Assembly: GCA_010206225.2 (NCBI GenBank)
Contig: VIQU02000016.1
Span: forward strand, 25,076 to 89,075
DNA length: 64,000 nt
Reading direction: 5' to 3'
From: Lachnospiraceae bacterium MD308
GTDB taxonomy: Bacteria > Bacillota > Clostridia > Lachnospirales > Lachnospiraceae
Shown here: piece after piece, positions 1 through 8,313 of the stretch
How the letters are laid out: each line of letters begins with the position of its first letter
Position numbering within the stretch: the first letter of the stretch is position 1
The notes under the pieces: generated by a model
Databases searched by the model: none
What the model was told of the DNA's origin: nothing
The model's input: the letters and a program-made list of their open reading frames with translations, nothing else
Made by a program: the position numbers and the translations under genes

Positions 1-24
1 CGGATGCGGCAGCTTTTATATTTC

Positions 25-543
25 CTACTTGAGCATCAGTCCCATAACGTAGGTATCATAATATATCCCGTCAATCAGCGTCTGGTTCTTTAAGCATCCT
101 TCCATGATGAAACCGAGTTTTAAATATATCGAAATTGCAGTCAGGTTATCTGCGCTTACATCCAGATGGATTCTTGTCGTTACATCGTTTCCTTTGCACC
201 AGTCGATTGCCATTCGGATTAATTTTGTTCCGATGCCCTGACCGTGATATTTTTTCGCGACAACGATGCCGAGCTCGCCCTCGTGGCGTGACTTTATCTT
301 ATGGGTGGAGGTGATGGTCGAAAGCCCGACAATCTCATTGCCGTCTAATGCCAGAAACATCACGTTGTTCGCGTTTCCCTCCAGACTCCGGATATAATCC
401 TCTTCCTCCTTCACGCTCAGCGGGTACTCGTCCTCCACAAAGCTTAAGAATGTTGATTCTCCTCCCATCCTGTTATAAAATGCAACAATTTTTTCTGCCT
501 CTTCCGGCATTGGATTCCGGTATGTAATATTATTTTTGTTCAT
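25..543 (-). CDS. GNAT-family N-acetyltransferase
   Basis: A 172-residue protein with the GNAT fold signature: strand beta-4 followed by the acetyl-CoA pyrophosphate loop HGQGIGTKL at about residues 100-108 (consensus Q/RxxGxG/A). The C-terminus (SIYLKLGF, then an IMEG stretch) is the usual motif B region. It should transfer an acetyl group from acetyl-CoA to an amine; the substrate cannot be read from sequence. The ATG is preceded by AGGAGGAAACGGCT, a strong ribosome site. The stop is TAG. It is monocistronic or the last gene of a unit starting outside the window. Family assignment is firm; specificity is unknown. Confidence 0.9.
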   Translation of the reverse strand: MNKNNITYRNPMPEEAEKIVAFYNRMGGESTFLSFVEDEYPLSVKEEEDYIRSLEGNANNVMFLALDGNEIVGLSTITSTHKIKSRHEGELGIVVAKKYHGQGIGTKLIRMAIDWCKGNDVTTRIHLDVSADNLTAISIYLKLGFIMEGCLKNQTLIDGIYYDTYVMGLMLK

Positions 544-640
544 AGCCGTTTCCTCCTCTGTTCGATATAGTGATTATATTTAACAAAAGAGACGACAGCA
601 TAGAGTACTGTCACATCTCATATTGTTTTTCATTAGTTTT

Positions 641-883
641 TTATTCATCATCAAAGATTGTTTCATTCATTTCAGGAAAATCCAACAGTTCAGATACCGT
701 CATATCTAAACCGATTGCCAATTTATGCAAAGTTTTCAGTTTGGGGTTTCTTGTTTTTCCCTTCATCAAATTATCTACAGTAGATTGTGTAATTTCAGAT
801 AGTGTGGCTAATTTATTTACAGTGATATCGCGTTCGGCGCATAATACCGTCAGTCGTCTAATAACAGCGTCGGAATATGTCAT
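641..883 (-). CDS. Xre-family helix-turn-helix regulator
   Basis: A small protein (80 residues) made almost entirely of a Cro/C1-type HTH domain: the residues VNKLATLSEITQSTVDNLMKG read as helices 2 and 3 of the DNA-binding motif, followed by a conserved 'NPKLKTLHKLAIGLDMTVSELL' pattern (split here from position about 48 on) typical of this family. The start chosen is the ATG at 883 because AGGGGGAT lies just upstream; the longer reading to 907 adds eight residues without a ribosome site. It is a DNA-binding transcription factor with unknown targets. It lies codirectional with the acetyltransferase about 100 bases downstream, which it may regulate; that is inference. Confidence 0.85.
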   Translation of the reverse strand: MTYSDAVIRRLTVLCAERDITVNKLATLSEITQSTVDNLMKGKTRNPKLKTLHKLAIGLDMTVSELLDFPEMNETIFDDE

Positions 884-907
884 GATAATCCCCCTAACTT
901 TGTACAA

Positions 908-1215
908 TTAATGAGAGTATAGAGGTTTTCAGGATGCTGCATTAATGGCGTATAGACGTTAAGCCTGTCAATGAACCCGAGTGATTCGGGGAATGGAGAT
1001 AAGTAAAAAACATGCAATAACGGTGGATTTTAGCATATCATTCTATCCGGAAATGTAGTACAATAATATCATAGGACGCAGCAATATGGCGAAGGTGATG
1101 GGATTGTGCCGGTTCATGTAAGAGTAAATCCTAAGCTTTTTGTGGCACATATGTATGATAGGGCTAAGAATGCCAAAAGTCAATAGACAAGCGGGAATCA
1201 AGAAAGGAATTCGTT
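908..1215. other. Gene-free stretch with a possible coding remnant
   Basis: About 300 bases without a convincing gene. One forward frame from about 1068 to 1173 is open and reads like protein (GIVPVHVRVNPKLFVAHMYD then a lysine-rich end and TAG), but has no good start or ribosome site and I do not recognise it; it could be the tail of a lost gene. A weak promoter-like TACAAT lies at 1059-1064. Nothing else stands out. Confidence 0.3.
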
Positions 1216-1695
1216 GTGAAGATCACGGTTATCAGCGTAGGAAAGTTAAAGGAAAAATATCTGAAAGACGCCATTGCCGAGTACGCAAAGCGGCTCGGCA
1301 AATACTGTAAGCTGGAGCTTTTGGAGGTGGCGGATGAGAAAATCCCTGAGAATGCAGGAAACGCAGCAGAAGAGTCCGTCCGGGCGAAGGAGGGGGAGCG
1401 GATCTTGAAATTTGTGCGGGACGATGTTTATATCATCACGCTGGAGATAGACGGCGCGCAGCTTTCTTCGGAAAGACTGGCAGAAAGGATTGAGAACCTC
1501 GGCATACAGGGGAGAAGCCATATCATCTTTATTATCGGCGGCTCCATCGGCCTTGGGAAGGAAGTATGCGAGCGGTCGGACTTTTCCCTTAGTTTTTCAA
1601 AGATGACATTTCCCCACCAGTTGATGCGGGTGATTCTTTTGGAACAGATTTACCGGAGTTTCCGGATTATCAATGGGGAGCCATATCACAAGTAA
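1216..1695 (+). CDS. rlmH: 23S rRNA (pseudouridine-1915-N3)-methyltransferase RlmH
   Basis: A SPOUT-class methyltransferase of exactly the usual family length (159 residues). The start MKITVISVGKLKEKY, the SAM-binding trefoil-knot loop IIGGSIGLG at about 103-111, and the C-terminal signature LLEQIYRSFRI then NGEPYHK are all present. The enzyme methylates pseudouridine 1915 in helix 69 of 23S rRNA on the assembled 70S ribosome. It starts with GTG, preceded by AGAAAGGA. The following secreted-protein gene starts 20 bases after its stop. Identification is very secure. Confidence 0.97.
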   Translation: MKITVISVGKLKEKYLKDAIAEYAKRLGKYCKLELLEVADEKIPENAGNAAEESVRAKEGERILKFVRDDVYIITLEIDGAQLSSERLAERIENLGIQGRSHIIFIIGGSIGLGKEVCERSDFSLSFSKMTFPHQLMRVILLEQIYRSFRIINGEPYHK

Positions 1696-1714
1696 GGGTA
1701 AATGGAGAGACGTT

Positions 1715-3403
1715 ATGAAAAAGTGTAAGTACAGTTTTAGAAAAATATTGGTATTTATGATAACTGCGGTAATAGCAGCAGGCAGTACAGGGCTTTCTGC
1801 AACGTATTCTGTACAGGCAGAAGAACCTTTTTCGGAAGAGAAAGTATTTGTATTTGATCAACTTCCTGATAATGATGAATTGTTATCCGGATATCTGGAG
1901 CTGTTATTCTATGAAAATAAGAATACAGTTCTTTCACCCCTTGGGGCCGTAGGTGAAAAAAAGCTGACTGATGAAAATGACAAAAAGATTTATAGATCGC
2001 TGAAAGCTTCCGTAGAAAAGATTGCAAATGGAACCACTGTCTCTACCATTATTAAGACAGATGGCCTGAGTCTGAAAATATCTGAATGGGAGCAATCGGT
2101 CAGGAAAGTAATGTCTTACTTGTTAATGGACTGTCCCTATGACTTGTATTGGTTTGACAAGAATGCAGCCTTCGTGTCTGCCAGCGGTTCCGGCCGTACC
2201 GTCCGGACTGTAACCTTCTCTTTCACGGTCGCAGAAGAATATCGTGGAAGAAACAGCTATACAACAAACCTGACAAAGATGGGCGCTGCAAAAAAAGCAG
2301 TATCAAATGCAAAAGCAATCGTAAAAAAGTATGCCGCGAAGTCTGACCGCGAAAAGCTGAACAGTTACAGCCGGGAAATTTGTAATTTGGTATCCTATAA
2401 TACCAGCGCCGCATATGGCAATGCTGCATATGGCAATCCGTGGCAGTTAATCTGGGTGTTTGACAAAAATCCGAATACAAATGTGGTGTGTGAAGGTTAT
2501 GCCAAGGCTTTTCAGTATCTATGCGATCTGTCATCCTTCAAAAATAATACGGTATGCTATACCGTCACAGGAATTATGGGAGACGGCAGAAGTTCGGGAC
2601 CTCATATGTGGAACATCGTTACATTAAACAGAATAAATTATCTGACCGACGTGACGAATTGCGATTCGGGCGGAGTCGGCTCAGACGGTTCCCTGTTTTT
2701 GGCTGTCCCAAAAAGCGGAAGTGTGAATGCCGGCTATATATTTTCAAATACGCGGGGGCGTTCGGTTACATACAAATACAGTTCTGAAAGCAAAGAGCTT
2801 TTAGGACAGGGGATTCTGAAACTAGCCGGTACGAGTAAAAACAATGCGGCAGCGTCGGTAACACTCAGTATGAACGGGCAGAAATTAAAAAATAATACGA
2901 CTTTAAAGGCAACTTTTAATAAAAAGTATACCTTTCAGGCAATCGTTATCGATAAAGCCGGTAAGGTACTCAAAGGCGGCAGCGCTAAGATAACTTGGTC
3001 CACATCCAACAAAAAAATAGCAACGGTTACCTCAGGCGGTAAAGTGTCTGTAAAAAAGAAAGCAGGAACCGTGACCATCACTGCGAAAACGGCGGACGGC
3101 AAGACAGCGAAAGTCAAATTAAAGGTTTCGAAAGCAGCCGTTAAGGTTACAAAAATAACGATCACCGGCAGCAAGACGATGAGTCTTAAGAAAAAGAAGA
3201 CGCAGACCTTAAAGGCGGCAGTCGCCCCGGCAAGCGCGGCAAATCAGAAGGTTACGTGGAAGTCCTCAAACAAAAAAATTGCAGTCGTTAATTCCAAAGG
3301 AAAGGTAACTGCGAAGAAGGCCGGCACTGTTACCATTACCGCCGCCGCAAAGGACGGCAGTAAAAAGAAGGCGGCGATTAAAATTAAGGTATCCAAAAAA
3401 TAA
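1715..3403 (+). CDS. Secreted transglutaminase-like protein with two BIG2 Ig-like domains
   Basis: 562 residues from the ATG at 1715, chosen because AATGGAGAG precedes it and a signal peptide (KK...FRK, then a hydrophobic segment and a VQA-EE cleavage region near residues 10-37) begins there; the longer frame would overlap rlmH. The middle region carries a transglutaminase-like triad: Cys259 in VCEGYAKAFQ, His297 in PHMWNIV and Asp312 in YLTDVTNCD. Two lysine-rich bacterial Ig-like (BIG2) repeats follow at about 386-474 and 477-562, each with the W(S/K)SSNKKIA(T/V)V core. No LPXTG or membrane anchor is visible. It probably acts outside the cell on proteins or peptides, as a protease or cross-linker; the reaction is not established. 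Confidence 0.85.
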   Translation: MKKCKYSFRKILVFMITAVIAAGSTGLSATYSVQAEEPFSEEKVFVFDQLPDNDELLSGYLELLFYENKNTVLSPLGAVGEKKLTDENDKKIYRSLKASVEKIANGTTVSTIIKTDGLSLKISEWEQSVRKVMSYLLMDCPYDLYWFDKNAAFVSASGSGRTVRTVTFSFTVAEEYRGRNSYTTNLTKMGAAKKAVSNAKAIVKKYAAKSDREKLNSYSREICNLVSYNTSAAYGNAAYGNPWQLIWVFDKNPNTNVVCEGYAKAFQYLCDLSSFKNNTVCYTVTGIMGDGRSSGPHMWNIVTLNRINYLTDVTNCDSGGVGSDGSLFLAVPKSGSVNAGYIFSNTRGRSVTYKYSSESKELLGQGILKLAGTSKNNAAASVTLSMNGQKLKNNTTLKATFNKKYTFQAIVIDKAGKVLKGGSAKITWSTSNKKIATVTSGGKVSVKKKAGTVTITAKTADGKTAKVKLKVSKAAVKVTKITITGSKTMSLKKKKTQTLKAAVAPASAANQKVTWKSSNKKIAVVNSKGKVTAKKAGTVTITAAAKDGSKKKAAIKIKVSKK

Positions 3404-3571
3404 TAGATACAAGTAGTTTTTACATTTTAGATACATTTTCAATATCTGCTGGAGCTTCTGGAAGAACATAAGGAAGGGAACACAGATGACAGCAGAAAGA
3501 TCTGGACGATATATGTATTTCTTATATGGTAATATCTGGGGGAAGACAGATACTTCTTTAAGATTACAGAG

Positions 3572-3600
3572 TTGGAATATTGAACGCGGCATGATACAAT
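3572..3600 (+). promoter_or_regulatory. Sigma-A promoter for udp
   Basis: TTGGAA at 3572-3577 and TACAAT at 3595-3600 with a 17-base spacer, and a TG one base before the -10 (extended -10). It lies about 45 bases upstream of the uridine phosphorylase start in the 240-base gap after the BIG2 protein; no other gene is seen in that gap. Confidence 0.6.
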
Positions 3601-3646
3601 GAAGAGACAATAACTTTTTCCTATGATGAAAAAGGAGGTAAAATGC

Positions 3647-4414
3647 ATGAACTATTCGGAAAATGATAAGCAGTATCACATTCAGGTCGCAAGCGGTGAT
3701 GTGGGAAGGTATGTGATCCTGCCGGGAGATCCAAAACGCTGTGAAAAGATTGCCAGATATTTCGACGACGCAAAGCTTATAGTGGACAGCAGAGAATATG
3801 TGACCTATACAGGATATCTGGAAGGTGTAAAGGTCAGTGTGACTTCTACAGGAATCGGCGGGCCTTCGGCGGCTATTGCCATGGAGGAGCTTGTGAATGC
3901 GGGAGCCGATACCTTTCTTCGGATCGGGACCTGCGGCGGTATGCAGACGGATGTAATGAGCGGCGATATCGTCATCGCCACCGGAGCGGTTCGTATGGAG
4001 GGGACAAGTAAGGAGTACGCGCCCATCGAATACCCGGCAGTGCCGGATATCCAGCTTGTAAACGCGCTGATAAATGCAGCGAAAAAACTAGAAAAGACCT
4101 ATCATGCAGGCGTGGTTCAGTGTAAGGATTCTTTCTATGGTCAGCACTCACCTGAGACGAAGCCGGCGGGCTATGAGCTTATAAATAAGTGGGAAGCATG
4201 GAAACAGATGGGATGTCTGGCATCTGAGATGGAATCGGCAGCTCTTTTCATCGTTGCGAATTATCTCCATGTAAGAGCCGGAACCTGCCTTCTTGTAATG
4301 GCAAATCAGGAGCGTGAAAAAGCAGGTCTTTTCAATCCGGTCGTCCACGATACAGATACGGCGGTCCGGGTGACTGTCGAAGCGCTAAGGGAGCTGATTC
4401 GCGCTGAAAAATAA
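3647..4414 (+). CDS. udp: Uridine phosphorylase (nucleoside phosphorylase)
   Basis: 255 residues of the PNP/UDP phosphorylase superfamily, cleaving uridine with phosphate to uracil and ribose 1-phosphate in pyrimidine salvage. Visible family motifs are the phosphate-binding LPGDPKR near the N-terminus, [23 protein letters not shown], and the nucleoside-binding [10 protein letters not shown]. The ATG at 3647 is set by AAAGGAGG at 3631-3638; the ATG at 3623 would place that ribosome site inside the gene. It has its own promoter and a terminator just after the stop, so is likely transcribed alone. Uridine rather than purine specificity follows overall resemblance to Udp and is fairly, not fully, sure. 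Confidence 0.9.
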   Translation: MNYSENDKQYHIQVASGDVGRYVILPGDPKRCEKIARYFDDAKLIVDSREYVTYTGYLEGVKVSVTSTGIGGPSAAIAMEELVNAGADTFLRIGTCGGMQTDVMSGDIVIATGAVRMEGTSKEYAPIEYPAVPDIQLVNALINAAKKLEKTYHAGVVQCKDSFYGQHSPETKPAGYELINKWEAWKQMGCLASEMESAALFIVANYLHVRAGTCLLVMANQEREKAGLFNPVVHDTDTAVRVTVEALRELIRAEK

Positions 4415-4424
4415 TTAAAAAATC

Positions 4425-4468
4425 ACCCGGTATTTCCGAAACTTCTGGACGGAAAATACCGGGTAATT
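4425..4468. terminator. Bidirectional terminator between udp and rpiB
   Basis: Inverted repeat with arms at 4425-4438 (ACCCGGTATTTCCG) and 4450-4464 (CGGAAAATACCGGGT), loop of 11 bases, with A-rich sequence before and T-rich after. It sits between two convergent genes. Confidence 0.8.
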
Positions 4469-4495
4469 TCAAGGTCTTCCTTTCATGACCTGTCC

Positions 4496-4939
4496 TTACG
4501 CTCTTTCATTGTCGTACGCAACAAAGCGGTCTACCTTCGGCTGGGAACCGCAGCCCGGAACAAATTCATTGGTCAAAAATTCTGTTACGAACATCTCTCT
4601 CTCTTTGCTTCCTGTAGTGAACGCGCCCATGCAGATAATGTTGGCATCGTTGCTCAGACGTGCGCGCTGTGCGGAATATACGTCGGATACAAGAGCGGCA
4701 TAAGCGCCTTTCACTTTGTTCGCGGCGATAGAAACACCGATACCTGTTCCGCATACAAGGATTCCGCGGTCATACTTTTTGGCAGCTACAGCTTCTGCAA
4801 CTTCAATTGCCACGTTCGCATAGATAGGATCCTCACTTCCAAAATCAGTCACTTCACCGTAACCTTTTGCCTCGATAAATTGGATGAGCGCCTCTTTTTC
4901 GTTCTGTGCATTTGGATCACAGCCGATTGCAATTTTCAT
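4496..4939 (-). CDS. rpiB: RpiB/LacAB-family sugar-phosphate isomerase
   Basis: 147 residues of the ribose-5-phosphate isomerase B family, which interconverts ribose 5-phosphate and ribulose 5-phosphate in the pentose phosphate pathway. The signature CGTGIGVSIAANK lies at 63-75, with the catalytic Cys63 at its start; the later Arg residues (QRARLSNDANI) bind phosphate. The ATG at 4939 is preferred over the TTG at 4945 because AGGAGG lies eight bases upstream of it. The family also includes allose-6-P and galactose-6-P isomerases, so the sugar could differ. It converges with udp, which produces ribose 1-phosphate; a metabolic link through pentose phosphates is plausible. Confidence 0.85.
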   Translation of the reverse strand: MKIAIGCDPNAQNEKEALIQFIEAKGYGEVTDFGSEDPIYANVAIEVAEAVAAKKYDRGILVCGTGIGVSIAANKVKGAYAALVSDVYSAQRARLSNDANIICMGAFTTGSKEREMFVTEFLTNEFVPGCGSQPKVDRFVAYDNERA

Positions 4940-5036
4940 CTTCAATTCCTCCTAAAAATTACTGTTTTATTATTGTAGTTACATTCTATCATTTCATTTT
5001 CTTTTTGTCTACTTTCGATTTCTTTCGTTTTGAAAA

Positions 5037-5810
5037 TTAATTTAAAATTTCCCGAAGAATGCGTTCTACAGATTCCGTCTGTCTGTCGGCGTGCTTCTCC
5101 ACACCGGGCGCACAGTCTGCCATGGCATATCCAGTCCCGGCAGCCTCGAGAAGTTCGATATCATTAAACTGATCCCCAAAAGCAATTCCATCTTTTAATG
5201 ATATGCCAAGATACCGGGTGATGTCGGCAAGTCCGGAACCTTTATTTGCATTCGGTACAATAAAGTCTACCCACAGATTCCCCGATGTAACAACCGTGAT
5301 CTCCGAGGAAAACTGTTCTCTAAAAAACGGTTCCGTCTCATTGGTTCCATCAAAATCAAGGACGGCAAATTTTAAAAATGGTTCGTCGATATCCAAAAGA
5401 TCCGGTACTTTTTCGATTTTATATTTCAGAACATTTTGCATATGGTCCATAAATCTTGGATCCTCGGAGTCGGTATAAGAGGTTGATTCGCAGGAAAGAA
5501 GGCAGTGATAATTCGGGAATTTTCTTGCAGCTTTTATGATACGGATTCCAAGATCCCTGTCGATGAGTCCTCTTGAGATAACTTTGTGATCATGGACGCA
5601 GAGAGAGCCGTTCTCGGCGACATAAGAAATCTCATCCTGCACAGGCTCAAAAAGACGGTATAAATTATCATATTGCCGCCCGCTGGCAGCGATAAAGTGA
5701 ATTCCTTTTTCTTTAAGCCGGCGAATCAGATCGAATACTTCCGCGTCAAGAGACTGCGCCCCGTTCCTTAAAAGTGTTCCGTCCAGATCACTGGCAACAT
5801 ATTTTATCAT
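5037..5810 (-). CDS. HAD-superfamily (Cof-type) phosphatase
   Basis: 257 residues. The nucleophile motif DLDGTLL (Asp8 and Asp10) opens the protein, and motif IV GDQFNDIELL lies near residue 210, both hallmarks of Cof/IIB HAD hydrolases that dephosphorylate sugar phosphates, nucleotides or flavin precursors. The start is the ATG at 5810 with AGGAGGAG directly upstream; an upstream extension to 5990 would add a spurious hydrophobic segment and cross the divergent promoter. Substrate is not predictable. It is transcribed divergently from the metallo-hydrolase gene. Confidence 0.88.
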   Translation of the reverse strand: MIKYVASDLDGTLLRNGAQSLDAEVFDLIRRLKEKGIHFIAASGRQYDNLYRLFEPVQDEISYVAENGSLCVHDHKVISRGLIDRDLGIRIIKAARKFPNYHCLLSCESTSYTDSEDPRFMDHMQNVLKYKIEKVPDLLDIDEPFLKFAVLDFDGTNETEPFFREQFSSEITVVTSGNLWVDFIVPNANKGSGLADITRYLGISLKDGIAFGDQFNDIELLEAAGTGYAMADCAPGVEKHADRQTESVERILREILN

Positions 5811-5858
5811 AGCAAAACTCCTCCTGAATTTCTTGAATTGTATTTTGTAATTCTCTTG

Positions 5859-5887
5859 TTGCGGGTAAACCACCAACACATTATAAT
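5859..5887 (+). promoter_or_regulatory. Sigma-A promoter for the metallo-hydrolase gene
   Basis: TTGCGG at 5859-5864, a 17-base spacer and a perfect TATAAT at 5882-5887, about 35 bases ahead of the ATG at 5923. Confidence 0.65.
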
Positions 5888-5922
5888 AGAAAAAGAAAAT
5901 AATTGGAAGAAGGAAAATAAAA

Positions 5923-6735
5923 ATGAGAGCAACAGTTGTGGTAGACAATATTGAAAATTCCGGGATAAAGGGTGAGTGGGGGCTCTGCATTTATATTGAA
6001 TATAATGGTAAGAAGATACTTTTAGATACGGGAGCGTCCGGACTTTTTGCGGAAAACGCGGGTAAACTCGGGCTTTCATTGGAAGAGATTGATTATGCCG
6101 TGCTGTCGCACGCCCATTACGACCACAGCGACGGCATGAGGCATTTTTTTCAGATAAATCAAAAGGCAAAATTTTATCTGAGGGAGGGCTGTCTGGAAAA
6201 CTGTTATGCGAAAAAATGGATTTTCACAAAATATATCGGTATCGGAAAAGGCATTCTAGAAGAGCACCGGCATCGGCTTGTCTATGTGTCGGGGGATTAT
6301 CCGCTTATGGAGGGCGTCAGCCTAATCCCTCATAAAACGCCGGGACTTTCTTCAGTCGGCTCAAGAGAGAAGATGTATCGGAAGGATGGGAAGAAATGGA
6401 AACCCGATGATTTTTCCCATGAGCAGAGCTTAGTGTTTGACACACCGGAAGGAATCGTCATATTCAATAGCTGTTCTCACGGCGGCGCTGACAATATTAT
6501 ACGCGAAGTTATGGAAAGCTTTCCAGAGAAAAAAGCGCTGGCATTAGTCGGCGGTTTCCATCTGTCCAACAAATCAGAAGATTTTGTGAGAAAGCTTGCC
6601 CAGGGAATTCAGGAGACAGGAATTACATTCGTGTATACCGGGCACTGCACAGGGCAGAAGGCCTATGAAATCTTAAAAGAAGAACTGGGAAGCCATGCAG
6701 TGCAGTTGATGACCGGGCTGGTTATGGAATTTTAG
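5923..6735 (+). CDS. Metallo-beta-lactamase-fold hydrolase
   Basis: 270 residues with the metal-binding motif HAHYDH at 63-68 (HxHxDH), preceded by LLDTGASG, and later metal ligands likely in NSCSHGGADN and GGFHLS. The arrangement matches the branch annotated in databases as methanopterin-related ribofuranosylaminobenzene phosphate synthase-like, though real substrates of bacterial members are mostly unknown. The ATG follows GAAGAAGGA, a reasonable ribosome site. The gene has its own promoter and ends in TAG. It is cytoplasmic, with no signal peptide. The fold is certain; the function is open. Confidence 0.88.
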   Translation: MRATVVVDNIENSGIKGEWGLCIYIEYNGKKILLDTGASGLFAENAGKLGLSLEEIDYAVLSHAHYDHSDGMRHFFQINQKAKFYLREGCLENCYAKKWIFTKYIGIGKGILEEHRHRLVYVSGDYPLMEGVSLIPHKTPGLSSVGSREKMYRKDGKKWKPDDFSHEQSLVFDTPEGIVIFNSCSHGGADNIIREVMESFPEKKALALVGGFHLSNKSEDFVRKLAQGIQETGITFVYTGHCTGQKAYEILKEELGSHAVQLMTGLVMEF

Positions 6736-6852
6736 AAGACATGAAAATGTATTTTTCTATTCTAATTGTATTTTGCAGGGAAAGATGATAGTATAAATGC
6801 AGTGACTTAAGTAAGGGAACTATTATTGATATGTCAAAAACAGGTGAATCGA

Positions 6853-7752
6853 ATGTCAGAGATTATTATTATAGGCGCGGCGATCATTGATATATTAGTA
6901 CGCCCTGCCAGCGCAGCGGTTTTTGAGACGGGTTCCTATGCAGCGGAAGATATCCGCATGGCATTAGGAGCCGATGCTCTGAATGAAGCCATCATTCTTT
7001 CAAAAATGGGAAAGAAAGTCCGATTAGAGACGATCATTGGAGATGACAGCGCTGGAAGGTTTATTATCAGGCAGTGCAGGAAGAGCAAAGTTATACTGGA
7101 AGAAAGACAGATAAGAAAAGATATTCCTACGGGAATCAATGTTGTCCTTGTAGGAGAGGACGGGGAGCGAAGTTTCCTTACGAATCCGGCCGGGAGTCTT
7201 AGAAAGCTTACGATTAAAGATATCCGTATGCCCTTTGACAACGATGCGAAGATTTTATGTTTTGCCAGTATTTTTGTCTTTCCAGAGCTTCGTACGAAGC
7301 AGCTTGTACGTATATTTTCACAGGCAAAGGATCAGGGGATTACCGTGTGCGCAGATTTGACCAAATGTAAGAATGAGGAGACGGTTTTTGATATGGCGGA
7401 GGTTTTCTCCTATATCGATTATCTTTTTGCAAACGAAGAAGAGGCCAGTCTTCTGACAGGTGAGAAAGACAGAGTGAAAGCGGCGGCGGCTCTTCTTTTA
7501 TCAGGCGCGAAGCATGTGATCGTAAAATGCGGCCGCGATGGCTGCCTTGTGAAGACAGCTGTAGAAGAGTACATGGTTCCGGCGCGGAAAGACGCCGTAT
7601 GTATTGATACGACAGGCGCCGGGGACAGCTTTGCGGCCGGCTTCATCTATGCTCTGTCAGAGGGGGAGAATTTAGAACAATGCGCACAATTTGCCAATGA
7701 ATGCGGAGCAAAAGCTGTCGGTGTTCTGGGCGCAACAGAGTGGATTCTATGA
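6853..7752 (+). CDS. PfkB-family carbohydrate kinase
   Basis: 299 residues of the ribokinase/PfkB fold, phosphorylating a sugar or nucleoside with ATP. The second signature DTTGAGDSFAAGF near residues 252-264 holds the catalytic Asp and the anion hole; the N-terminal GAAIIDILVRP is the substrate-side motif. The ATG at 6853 is chosen over 6826 because it begins the conserved domain (MSEIIIIG) and has AGGTG upstream. The substrate could be ribose, a nucleoside or a related sugar. Its TGA lies 17 bases before the start of the PH-like protein, so the two form one transcript. Confidence 0.88.
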   Translation: MSEIIIIGAAIIDILVRPASAAVFETGSYAAEDIRMALGADALNEAIILSKMGKKVRLETIIGDDSAGRFIIRQCRKSKVILEERQIRKDIPTGINVVLVGEDGERSFLTNPAGSLRKLTIKDIRMPFDNDAKILCFASIFVFPELRTKQLVRIFSQAKDQGITVCADLTKCKNEETVFDMAEVFSYIDYLFANEEEASLLTGEKDRVKAAAALLLSGAKHVIVKCGRDGCLVKTAVEEYMVPARKDAVCIDTTGAGDSFAAGFIYALSEGENLEQCAQFANECGAKAVGVLGATEWIL

Positions 7753-7769
7753 AGGAGGAAGGAGAAATC

Positions 7770-8180
7770 ATGACATTCAAAGGAAAAATAGCGGCATGGT
7801 GGTATGTTGCAATAGCAGTGTTGGACGGAATCGCCATTGCCGCTGTAATATATAACGGGTTATCACTGATTTTGGCGGTAAACGTGATTGCTGTTGCATT
7901 CGTTAATTTATTTTTTATACCGCCTATCTTTAAAAATGATGTGACTATCACAAAGAAGGATGTGATTGTAAGATTCGGTCTGCTCACGAAGACGATTCCG
8001 ATACAGGGGATTACGATTGTCAAGATCATGAAGAATTATTCCGCTTCTTTTGCCGCATCATTTGACCGGGTAGGGATTGAATCCAGCAGTATGTCTGCTG
8101 TATTTATCTCTCTGGAAGATAATGCCGCGTTCATAAATGAATTATTGAAGAGGAACCGCAAGATCAAATATCTTATTTAG
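7770..8180 (+). CDS. Small membrane protein with bacterial PH-like domain
   Basis: 136 residues from the ATG at 7770, which follows GAAGGAGGAAGGAGAAATC. Two hydrophobic segments (about 8-28 and 31-50) form a hairpin in the membrane, followed by a soluble region VTITKKDVIVRFGLLTKTIP that resembles the bacterial PH (YdbS/YdbT-like) domain. No catalytic motif is seen. Function is unknown; such proteins are often linked to envelope stress. It is the second gene after the PfkB kinase and is followed by a terminator. Confidence 0.65.
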   Translation: MTFKGKIAAWWYVAIAVLDGIAIAAVIYNGLSLILAVNVIAVAFVNLFFIPPIFKNDVTITKKDVIVRFGLLTKTIPIQGITIVKIMKNYSASFAASFDRVGIESSSMSAVFISLEDNAAFINELLKRNRKIKYLI

Positions 8181-8213
8181 TCAGTATCATATTTTACAAA
8201 GAAGAAGCGTTGG

Positions 8214-8249
8214 GGACGGAACATAAAACTTATTTCCGTCCTAAATTTT
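8214..8249 (+). terminator. Intrinsic terminator after the PH-like gene
   Basis: GGACGGAA at 8214-8221 pairs with TTCCGTCC at 8234-8241 over a 12-base loop, followed by TAAATTTTT. Confidence 0.75.
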
Positions 8250-8313
8250 TCAGTAAAATCATGTTTTACGGGTACAATAAGAAGCATAATTTACATTAGA
8301 GGAGCTGACGAGC

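Noticed and set aside
8181..8313. Open frame continuing past the TAG of the PH-like gene
   Set aside because: A clear intrinsic terminator (8214-8249) lies in it and it has no protein-like composition; chance opening.
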